From CAYQVW01 sp964421245 (GTDB lineage: Bacteria; Margulisbacteria; WOR-1; XYC2-FULL-46-14): a stretch of DNA of 19,116 nucleotides. Every line of letters begins with the position of its first letter. Positions within the stretch are counted from its first letter, which is position 1. The translations under genes were made by a program, and so were the position numbers. Below the pieces are notes generated by a model. The model was not told the origin of the DNA and searched no databases. It saw only the letters and a list, made by a program, of their open reading frames with translations. Location: positions 1-19,116 of the forward strand of contig CAYQVW010000023.1 of assembly GCA_964421245.1 (NCBI GenBank), given 5' to 3'. This document shows positions 6,506 through 12,851 of the stretch, piece by piece.

Positions 6506-7053
6506 TTTGCCTCCTGTACGGACAGCTCGCGAGCTGTCCCTTCTATGATTTTTCGCAATCCTTTCATTGATCCTTTATTCCAAATTATTTTATCCGCAAT
6601 TTTCAAATATCCCTTCTGCGACATCTGCCTCTTCATTATATTGTTAATCTTCTTTCTATCGTACGGACAGAACAATGTTCTGTCCCTTCTTTTTTTCAAT
6701 AATCTTCTTATTCTCTCTGCTTTCGGTGCCATAACCACCCAAACTTCATCGCACAACTCAATCAGCCTTATTTCTTTTAACAGGGCAGCATTGATCCCCA
6801 CAAACGCGACCTGTCCCTCCAATAATAAATCAATAATCTCTTTTTTTATCCTCGGATGCAAAACAGCATTTAACTTCTTCAACTTCTTTTTATCTGCAAA
6901 AACCTCATCCCCCAATTTCTTACGATTAATCCCCCGCCCCAAAATTTTATGCCCAATCTTGTCTGCATCAATAATCTTTGCACCATAGCGTTTCAAGATT
7001 TTGCAAACTTCATCCTTACCCGATCCAATTGGTCCTGTTATACCTATGATCAT
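6493..7053 (-). CDS. coaE: Dephospho-CoA kinase carrying two in-frame palindromic insertions
   Basis: CoaE phosphorylates dephospho-CoA in the last step of coenzyme A synthesis. The 186-residue protein has the P-loop GPIGSGK at 7-13, IIDADKIGH at 27-35, VLHP with following basic residues near 82-88, a conserved VWVV segment, and the C-terminal RQM and KIADKIIWNKGS that match RI..Q and AD.vI.N.G of the family. The substrate-site HPRI is intact. Two stretches look foreign: RDRTLFCPYD in the loop after the RRLLKK helix, and EGTARELSVQ near the C-terminus. Each is encoded by a GGACAG...CTGTCC palindrome. The frame is open 21 codons further upstream, but the ATG at 7053 fits both the P-loop position and the leaderless promoter. 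It leads the coaE-proA-nadD-M16-dut-dapB cluster. Confidence 0.9.
   Translation of the reverse strand: MIIGITGPIGSGKDEVCKILKRYGAKIIDADKIGHKILGRGINRKKLGDEVFADKKKLKKLNAVLHPRIKKEIIDLLLEGQVAFVGINAALLKEIRLIELCDEVWVVMAPKAERIRRLLKKRRDRTLFCPYDRKKINNIMKRQMSQKGYLKIADKIIWNKGSMKGLRKIIEGTARELSVQEAKCKK
6510..6515 (-). promoter_or_regulatory. proA: Shine-Dalgarno site of proA, beside a palindrome
   Basis: AGGAGG (minus strand) lies four bases before the proA ATG and inside the end of coaE. It is four bases from the foot of the 20-bp palindrome at 6520-6539, so the hairpin could affect ribosome access. Confidence 0.85.
6520..6539. repeat. 20-bp perfect palindrome inside the coaE 3' end
   Basis: The half-site GGACAGCTCG is followed by its exact reverse complement. 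The flanks are GTAC on the left and CTTCT on the right, the same as for the copy at 6665. As RNA it gives an 8-bp stem with a CGCG loop. It encodes the TARELS part of EGTARELSVQ near the CoaE C-terminus, around residues 172-178. Confidence 0.85.
6665..6685. repeat. 21-bp palindrome inside coaE
   Basis: GGACAGAACA, one central base and the exact reverse complement. The flanks GTAC and CTTCT match the copy at 6520-6539, but the inner bases differ. It encodes the core of RDRTLFCPYD around residues 123-130 and is read in a different frame from the other copy, so the shared feature is the DNA and not the peptide. Confidence 0.85.
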
Positions 7054-7059
7054 GGCTTT

Positions 7060-7068
7060 ATTATAACA
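7060..7068 (-). promoter_or_regulatory. Extended -10 promoter of the coaE cluster (leaderless)
   Basis: TGTTATAAT on the minus strand, then six bases (aaagcc), then the coaE ATG. The predicted mRNA starts on the ATG. It stands back to back with the promoter of the envelope cluster at 7079-7107. Confidence 0.78.
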
Positions 7069-7078
7069 AAAAATTGAT

Positions 7079-7107
7079 TTGACAAATACTCTATAACTAT
7101 CTAAGAT
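7079..7107 (+). promoter_or_regulatory. Promoter of the envelope-protein cluster
   Basis: A consensus TTGACA at 7079-7084 and TAAGAT at 7102-7107 are separated by 17 bases. The ATG at 7116 is eight bases after the -10, so the mRNA would have a leader of zero to two bases. No Shine-Dalgarno site is present. Confidence 0.65.
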
Positions 7108-7115
7108 TAACAGCA

Positions 7116-8987
7116 ATGAAGAAGTTTATTCTCATTTCTATTCTTCTGTTCCTTTTGGTCCTTCCATCAACCGCAGCAACTAATTTTCCTTACGGAAACT
7201 TCAATATAAAAATGCCTCCTCTTGAAGAAGCATATCCTGGGATGGGAAGTTATTACTCAACCCTATCAAAAGGAATCGGATCTCTTATGTGGAATCCAGC
7301 ATTGTTGTCTTACATGCCAACCGCCGGAGCACAACTTAGCCTATCCGGTTCATCAAAAAATTACACAATCAACAGTAACCGCATCATTGATGATGTCACC
7401 TTTGAGGCAGATGTAATCGGAAATTTTACCGGTGCAGTTTATTTTGACATCCCATCCCAAGCAACATCCGTTTCAACCCGAGAAATTATTGGTCACTATA
7501 ACTATGCTACAGAAACAACTGGCATAACCTATCAACAAGCAATGCGAATAAATGATTGGTTAGCTGCCGGTGTAATCTACCGGGGACCAGTTGAAGGTAA
7601 TTTTGATATTGTTGGTGATTTTCCAACTACAGTAAAATATGAATTAAATATGTCAGGATCAAGTCTTGAAGGAACCCCATTGTGGGTAGATGCCAACAAC
7701 CGTATAAGTTATAGCTATGAGTTACCAGGGGGAACAACCGTAACCTCAACTAGTGCTACCCCCGTTTGGAATGGATTTGTTACTCAAGAGGCATCCCTAC
7801 CCTTAACCTCGTATATGGAATTAAGAAATAATGTCACTGTCAATTCAGATATTACCGCAGCAATAGCCGGAAAGGTAAAAAACCTATCTTTTGGGGTAAA
7901 TATGACTCCTATCGCCGGAGAACTGAATATAGATAATGCTTTTAGAACCGTTGTTAACCAAGATGCAACAGATATTACAGTCTATGCTCCAAATTTTGAT
8001 GCCGATTCGAGCGAGGCAATAGCAGACTGGTTCTCCGATCCAAGCAAATATGGAACATCCACCGGATATGACGGAAACATCTCACAAACTCCGGCAGGAC
8101 AATCAATAGTTGACGCAAAATATCGTGGTTTCTATAGTGCCTCGGCTATGAGGATAGACCTCGGTGCAACCCTTGATGTAACAAAATACCTCAGAATTGG
8201 TCTTGCATATGAAAACTTCAATGGTGCATCACTAAATTTTAGCGGCACAGGCAGATCAACCTATGTACAAACTAGAGTTGGTAGCGCCGAATTTAGCAAT
8301 ATCATTGATCCGGGTCAAGATGAAAGCCCTGGATTTTTTAAAGACACTTTCGAACCGTTAGATGGAACCGAAGACTATTCTCTAGAGCCAACAAAAAATT
8401 TTCAATTACCACAAAGGATGCGAGTTGGTCTGGCTCTTGTTGAACCAATCGTTATTGCAATTGATTATGAAAAACAATTGAATCCAATTAGGTATTGGGC
8501 TGCGGATGAAAACGGCGATTATGGCATAGTTGAAATTAGTGATATTAACATGGTAAGGGTCGGAGTAGATCTCAACGTCATCAAGGGAGGGACAACTCTA
8601 TTATTAAAACCAACAGTTACCGGTATTGACGCTGAGACTACAAACAGTATAAATCGGGCCTTTAAATATGGTGCACTACCACTAAAAATTGACCTTGGAT
8701 CAACCACTAATCTATCGGGATGGAAAACAGACTCGTACGTTGGTCTTAACATGATGTCAATTTTTGATATGTTGCAGTTTAACACCCTAAGTTCCGATCT
8801 TAGTAAAATGCTATATTATGGAATATCTGTCACAAAGAATTTTTGGACTATTGGCTATCTTGCGACAGTAGATACAATTGGCAGTGCCGCTGGATATTAT
8901 GAAGCAAAGGATCTAGATCCCGCAAAAGAATTTAATTATGAGGATGTAAAATGGATAACAACATGGCAAATAACTTATCGGTTCTAA
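7116..8987 (+). CDS. Outer-membrane beta-barrel protein, PorV/FadL-like
   Basis: The 623-residue protein begins with a Sec signal peptide (residues 1-20, cleavage near PSTAA). It then shows GMGSYYSTLSKGIGSLMWNPA, the glycine-rich segment and NPA motif at 60-62 seen at the start of PorV/PorQ and FadL-type barrels. The rest alternates polar and hydrophobic residues as expected for beta-strands, and it ends in ITYRF with a terminal phenylalanine, the usual signal for barrel insertion. A long loop region around 90-260 has no recognisable domain. It probably sits in the outer membrane; cargo or partner is unknown. The gene's stop overlaps the next start (TAATG), so it is coupled to the following surface-protein genes. 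The barrel assignment is solid, but the exact family is not. Confidence 0.78.
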   Translation: MKKFILISILLFLLVLPSTAATNFPYGNFNIKMPPLEEAYPGMGSYYSTLSKGIGSLMWNPALLSYMPTAGAQLSLSGSSKNYTINSNRIIDDVTFEADVIGNFTGAVYFDIPSQATSVSTREIIGHYNYATETTGITYQQAMRINDWLAAGVIYRGPVEGNFDIVGDFPTTVKYELNMSGSSLEGTPLWVDANNRISYSYELPGGTTVTSTSATPVWNGFVTQEASLPLTSYMELRNNVTVNSDITAAIAGKVKNLSFGVNMTPIAGELNIDNAFRTVVNQDATDITVYAPNFDADSSEAIADWFSDPSKYGTSTGYDGNISQTPAGQSIVDAKYRGFYSASAMRIDLGATLDVTKYLRIGLAYENFNGASLNFSGTGRSTYVQTRVGSAEFSNIIDPGQDESPGFFKDTFEPLDGTEDYSLEPTKNFQLPQRMRVGLALVEPIVIAIDYEKQLNPIRYWAADENGDYGIVEISDINMVRVGVDLNVIKGGTTLLLKPTVTGIDAETTNSINRAFKYGALPLKIDLGSTTNLSGWKTDSYVGLNMMSIFDMLQFNTLSSDLSKMLYYGISVTKNFWTIGYLATVDTIGSAAGYYEAKDLDPAKEFNYEDVKWITTWQITYRF

Positions 8988-9661
8988 TGAAAAAAATATT
9001 AATTTGTTGTTCTATATTAATATTATTTAGCTGCAGTGCATATGCCAGAATCACCTTTGAAGCTGTGACAGCCGACAACGTCAACACCTACAGTGGGGAT
9101 ACAATTTCTAGCAATCCACTTATAATCGTCACAATAAATACAAATTTAAATCTTTTAGCAACAAACCCAATAACTCTAAACATTAGCGGCACCGTAACAA
9201 ATCTTACTCCATCATCCTATACTGCCGGAACAATAACCGCACAGCATCAACCATCTCTTACCGATGGAACTTATAATATTAGAATATCGGCAACTGACGC
9301 AACAAACAATACCAGAACATGGGAAGCCACTAATCTAATTGTTGATTCGGCTAGCCAAACAACAACAATAAGTGATCCACTCAACTTCCCAAACCCTTGT
9401 AATTCTGATACCGGAACTGCAATTGGATACAAGCTCTCAAAACCGGCAAACGTTACTCTCTCAATCCATGACCTTTTGGGCAACCTAATATCCAAAAATA
9501 GCTATGCTGCAGGGGGAAACGGTGGACTAGCATCATACAATGAAGTTACCTGGGATTGCAAAACCGATTCTGGCAAAACGGTTGGAAATGGAATCTACGT
9601 ATATCTAATAATTGGGGATGGAAAACTGCTCTCCAAAGGCAGAATAGCGGTAATAAAATGA
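8987..9661 (+). CDS. Secreted protein with FlgD/T9SS-CTD-like C-terminal domain
   Basis: The 224-residue protein starts at MKKILICCSI, at the ATG that overlaps the previous stop (TAATG). Residues 1-20 are a signal peptide. LFSC at 13-16 could be a lipobox, or cleavage could follow AYA at 20. Residues 22-122 form an Ig-like beta-sandwich (YNIRISATDATNN is typical). Residues 130-224 match the FlgD-type Ig domain, which resembles the sorting CTD of type IX substrates. Visible pieces are FPNP, a Y.L..P..V.L.I.D..G.L segment, YNEVTWDCKTDSGKTVGNGIYVY, and a final GRIAVIK. A role as a surface protein held or exported by the neighbouring PorV-like barrels is an inference. Its stop overlaps the next start (ATGA). 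Confidence 0.78.
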   Translation: MKKILICCSILILFSCSAYARITFEAVTADNVNTYSGDTISSNPLIIVTINTNLNLLATNPITLNISGTVTNLTPSSYTAGTITAQHQPSLTDGTYNIRISATDATNNTRTWEATNLIVDSASQTTTISDPLNFPNPCNSDTGTAIGYKLSKPANVTLSIHDLLGNLISKNSYAAGGNGGLASYNEVTWDCKTDSGKTVGNGIYVYLIIGDGKLLSKGRIAVIK

Positions 9662-11661
9662 ATAAAAAATTATTATTATTATTAATAATATTTTCACTTG
9701 TTACAATCCAAGTAGTTTTTGCTGCAGAAATATCACTTGATCCTTCTCAAACTATTATTGGAGCAAGAGAATTAGCCCTTGGAAGAAGCGGGGTTTCCGA
9801 AGTTGGCGAACCAGGGAATCTCTTCATCAATCCTGCTGGGCTTGCAACAATCACCTATCCAAAGTTTTCTGCAACCTCCAGAAAAGTGGTCTTTGGTGAA
9901 GCCCAATATGTATGCATCGGTGGAGCGGCGCCAACAAAGTGGGGAACATTTGGACTTGGAATTATTAATTTAAACGTTGGCAATTCAATCCAAACCAAGA
10001 GAGATGGGGAAACAAACAGAATTATTCCAAATCCATCGCTTGAAGCCCTTGCCCACAATAACAATTTACTTGTTTTTTCTTATTCAAAGAAAGATTTTAT
10101 AAAGAAAGACCTCCTGATTGGTGGAAACTTAAAATATAATCAACAAGCCTTCTCTGGCGGACAAGCAGTTTCTGCTCAATCTTTTGGGCTTGATATTGGA
10201 TCAATCTATCAAATAAATCCACTTTTAAGAATTGGTGCAAATTACCAAAACATCTTTTCTTCAGAAAACAGTTTGGGCGGGCTTTTAAAAATAGGGTCTT
10301 CTTATAAGATTAACCAGAACACGGTTGGGTCCCTAGATCTTACCCTTCTCAATTCTACCCTAGCTCAAAACTCTTATAATGCGGGGCTCGAGTGGCAACC
10401 ATCAAAAGAGATAAGTTTGCGATCTGGATATGACTCGAATCTTGGATTAAGCTACGGTATTGGTCTCAAAAACGATGGTTTTAGGTTTGATTATGCTTAT
10501 GCCCCATCTCCATATGCTTCGGGAGACAATCCACATTATTTCACACTCAGCTATTTAGGAGAGTTGATTAAGCGAGTTTCAAGAAAACTCATAAATGAAT
10601 ATTTTGCAATAACCTTTAACAAATATAAAGACAAAACCATAACCAGCAGCGAGGTAATGAAGCTCACCGGGAAGGCTAGCTATAAGAAAACATTCAAACA
10701 AACAACTAGCTGGATCGTGCCATCTCTATCACAAAGGGATGAAATTAAACTTGTAACAGAAGAAGCATATGTTGATAAGCTAGAACTTAATAATCACAAA
10801 ATTAAGGTAAGTAAAAACGCCACCTTCGAAACCGAGAAAAAACTATATCTTGGAAGAAACCTGTTTTATTTCTCTGGAAAACTGCCAAAACAGGGAGCAA
10901 CTTATGAAGCGGTTAGAATACTAAGAATTATTCCATTCACAGATGTTCCAGAGGATTTCTGGGCATTTAGATCAATTTCCCTAAATTCCACTTTAGGAAT
11001 AATAAAAGGATACCCAGGAAATATGTTCAAACCAGAGAAGGGGATAACTAGAGCGGAACTAGTTGCATTATTACTTCGCACCAAGGGTCTTTCAAGAGAA
11101 TCAATTGGGTTTATTGAAAACCCATTCTCAGACCTCCTAGAATCTTTCTGGGCAACCCCATTTGTTCTCAAAGGAGTAGAGCTAAAACTTGTTCAAGGAT
11201 ATCCGGATCAAACATTTGGGCCCAATCGAGTTCTATCTCGTGCTGAGGCGATAACAATTATATCCCGATTTGCAAAATTAAAAGAAATAAACGAAGCTGT
11301 TTTTCCCGATCTTGCAAAAGACTATTGGGCCAACAAATACATCGCAGCGGCAAAGAAGGCCGGACTCCTAAAATATCTAGATAAAAAAGATTTCATGCCT
11401 AATCAAGCCTTTACTAGGTCTGAGGCAGCTGAGGTTTTATATCTTACAAAAGGAATACAAGAAAAAGCTAATTATTTCTGGGAAACAGGAAAAACAAGTA
11501 AAGATATCATAGTGCCAACAACAAAGACTGTTATTAAAAAGAGCTCCATAAAAATGGTTTCTCCAATAACCACAAAAGAAGCCGCATCAAACGTAATAAC
11601 TAAAGAAGCTGCTTCAGAGCTAAAGAATAATCCTTTGAACGATAAAAGTAAGAAGCAGTAA
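9658..11661 (+). CDS. PorV-like outer-membrane barrel fused to three SLH domains
   Basis: The 667-residue protein starts at the ATG overlapping the previous stop. A signal peptide (1-23) is followed by a PorV/UPF0164-like barrel at about 35-310, with GARELALGRSGV, the NPAGLA motif at 58-63, and DYAYAPSPYASGDNPHYFTLSY near the end. A linker and a probable Ig-like domain (around 385-425, VSKNATFETEKKLYLGRN) follow. Three SLH repeats then begin at FTDVPEDFWA (427), FSDLLESFWA (490) and FPDLAKDYWA (549). The tail is Lys/Ser/Thr rich and contains a duplicated ITTKEAAS/ITKEAAS. SLH domains bind pyruvylated cell-wall polymers, so this protein probably ties the outer membrane to peptidoglycan. The usual order is SLH first and barrel last; here it is reversed. 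The last 62 bases overlap rpe on the other strand. Confidence 0.85.
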   Translation: MNKKLLLLLIIFSLVTIQVVFAAEISLDPSQTIIGARELALGRSGVSEVGEPGNLFINPAGLATITYPKFSATSRKVVFGEAQYVCIGGAAPTKWGTFGLGIINLNVGNSIQTKRDGETNRIIPNPSLEALAHNNNLLVFSYSKKDFIKKDLLIGGNLKYNQQAFSGGQAVSAQSFGLDIGSIYQINPLLRIGANYQNIFSSENSLGGLLKIGSSYKINQNTVGSLDLTLLNSTLAQNSYNAGLEWQPSKEISLRSGYDSNLGLSYGIGLKNDGFRFDYAYAPSPYASGDNPHYFTLSYLGELIKRVSRKLINEYFAITFNKYKDKTITSSEVMKLTGKASYKKTFKQTTSWIVPSLSQRDEIKLVTEEAYVDKLELNNHKIKVSKNATFETEKKLYLGRNLFYFSGKLPKQGATYEAVRILRIIPFTDVPEDFWAFRSISLNSTLGIIKGYPGNMFKPEKGITRAELVALLLRTKGLSRESIGFIENPFSDLLESFWATPFVLKGVELKLVQGYPDQTFGPNRVLSRAEAITIISRFAKLKEINEAVFPDLAKDYWANKYIAAAKKAGLLKYLDKKDFMPNQAFTRSEAAEVLYLTKGIQEKANYFWETGKTSKDIIVPTTKTVIKKSSIKMVSPITTKEAASNVITKEAASELKNNPLNDKSKKQ

Positions 11662-12298
11662 CCAAAATATTGGCTCCAGCCAAAATAGCACCTTTTGCTG
11701 TCTTATCATTAATACCACCATCAATACGAATATCCCCACCAAACTTCTGGCGAGTATTTTTTATCTTAGTCAGCACTTCTGGTATAAGCTTTTGTCCAGA
11801 AAAACCAGGATTAACAGACATAAAAAGAACCTCATCAATTTCGCCCAAAAATCTTTCTAATAATTCTTCCGACGTTCCCGGGTTAAGACTAATACCAGCC
11901 TTTTTGCCCAAGGACTTTATAAATCTTAAATCCAGGATCAGTTTATCAAAATCGATCTCTTTTGCCACTCTTGGTTCTTTTTTTATTAATTTGGCATCTG
12001 GCATATTTAAATCATAGGCCTCAAGATGCAGCGTTATTATATCTGCCCCAGCATTGGCATAATCTTCTATATAAAGATCAGGATTATCAATCATTAGATG
12101 GGCATCGAGCGGTAATTTTGTTAATTTGCGAACCGTTTTAACAACCATTGGACCAAAACTTATGTTTGGAACGAAGCTCCCATCCATAATATCAAGATGA
12201 AAACCGGCCGCTCCGGCCTTTTCTGATTTTTTGACTTCATCGGCAAGATGGCCAAAATCGGCCGATAAGATACTTGGGGATATTTTAATTTTTTTCAT
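11600..12298 (-). CDS. rpe: Ribulose-phosphate 3-epimerase
   Basis: Rpe interconverts ribulose 5-phosphate and xylulose 5-phosphate in the pentose phosphate pathway. The 232-residue TIM barrel shows SPSILSADF at 7-15, HLDIMDG at 34-40 with metal ligands His34 and Asp36, HLMI at 67-70, SVNPGFSGQ at 161-169, and RIDGGI at 191-196 with the catalytic Asp193. The phosphate-binding loop usually reads VAGSA; here it reads VTASY, with alanine in place of a normally conserved glycine. A short extra segment (about 96-115) makes it slightly longer than usual. Its last 62 bases are antisense to the coding end of the SLH-barrel gene. It starts six bases after a TGATATAAT promoter and is probably transcribed alone. 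Confidence 0.94.
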   Translation of the reverse strand: MKKIKISPSILSADFGHLADEVKKSEKAGAAGFHLDIMDGSFVPNISFGPMVVKTVRKLTKLPLDAHLMIDNPDLYIEDYANAGADIITLHLEAYDLNMPDAKLIKKEPRVAKEIDFDKLILDLRFIKSLGKKAGISLNPGTSEELLERFLGEIDEVLFMSVNPGFSGQKLIPEVLTKIKNTRQKFGGDIRIDGGINDKTAKGAILAGANILVTASYFYRSKDYSLALKQLL

Positions 12299-12304
12299 GG
12301 GTCA

Positions 12305-12313
12305 ATTATATCA
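12305..12313 (-). promoter_or_regulatory. Extended -10 promoter of rpe (leaderless)
   Basis: TGATATAAT on the minus strand, six bases (tgaccc), then the rpe ATG at 12298. It lies in the 20-base gap after the RAYT stop codon. Confidence 0.75.
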
Positions 12314-12318
12314 TTAAC

Positions 12319-12849
12319 CTATCTATTTTTTCTATCGGATTCCCATTTTAATGGATTTTCTCTTATATATTTTCGGATATTATTTAATGCGGAATTGTTT
12401 CGAATAATGTGTTCATAAAATCGTGGTTGCCAACAAAAACCATTAAACCCATTTTTCTTACCCCATCTGGTTACAGATGATTTATATTGATTTATTATCA
12501 TTGATAATGAACAGGAAACTGGTTTGGAAAATCGATTGTATTTTGATAATGGTTTGGTCCGGGCATGTAGAGCCATGCCATGGCATGGCTCTACAATTAT
12601 TATTCCATGAACATGATTCGGCATTACAACAAATTCATCCAAACACACATTTTTATAATGTTTTGGGATTTCCAACCAATATGCATGTGCAATTTCTCCA
12701 ATTATTGATAAACTCACAGTGTTATTAATAATATTTCCAAAAAACAAGCCCATATTATATGTATCAATCGTAACAAAATAACGCCCTGGCGATGAATAGT
12801 CCCATTGCTGCAATCTGATTGATTCAACCCTATATTTATTTCTAAACAA
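12319..12849 (-). CDS. REP-associated tyrosine transposase (RAYT, Y1_Tnp family)
   Basis: The 176-residue protein is a complete Y1 HUH nuclease of the RAYT type. Visible are NKYRVESIRLQQWDYSSPGRYFVTI at the N-terminus, MPNHVHGI with the HUH pair His79 and His81, and WQPRFYEHIIRN followed by IRKYIRENPLKW. By comparison with the E. coli enzyme, Tyr161 is the likely catalytic tyrosine. In the better-studied family members the enzyme binds and cuts hairpin REP elements with a GTAG foot. The start is a TTG at 12849, chosen because the conserved N-terminus begins there and an in-frame stop lies just upstream. Residues 86-95 (VEPCHGMALH) are encoded by a 30-bp palindrome in a variable loop. The gene starts two bases after the comEC stop. 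All key residues are present, so it looks active. Confidence 0.9.
   Translation of the reverse strand: MFRNKYRVESIRLQQWDYSSPGRYFVTIDTYNMGLFFGNIINNTVSLSIIGEIAHAYWLEIPKHYKNVCLDEFVVMPNHVHGIIIVEPCHGMALHARTKPLSKYNRFSKPVSCSLSMIINQYKSSVTRWGKKNGFNGFCWQPRFYEHIIRNNSALNNIRKYIRENPLKWESDRKNR
12566..12595. repeat. 30-bp perfect palindrome inside the RAYT gene
   Basis: The half TGTAGAGCCATGCCA is followed by its exact reverse complement. It contains a GTAG foot on each strand, as RAYT target hairpins do. On the coding strand it reads VEPCHGMALH. A shorter relative with the same inner sequence, and in the same reading frame, lies in comEC at 13113-13132. Confidence 0.9.
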
Positions 12850-12851
12850 TG

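Noticed and set aside
6500..6988. 162-codon plus-strand open frame across coaE
   Set aside because: It is the antisense shadow of coaE, rich in Phe, Ile and Leu with no family motifs, and coaE is clearly real.
7054..7116. Longer coaE start at 7116 giving 21 extra residues
   Set aside because: The extra residues have no counterpart in the family, and the region is occupied by the coaE promoter, which fits the ATG at 7053.
12181..12225. GC-rich CCGGCC repeats in rpe
   Set aside because: They encode the conserved KAGAAGF segment and do not form a long perfect palindrome.
12566..12595. Reading the RAYT palindrome as a transcription terminator
   Set aside because: It lies mid-gene, lacks a following U-run, and is in frame within an intact protein.
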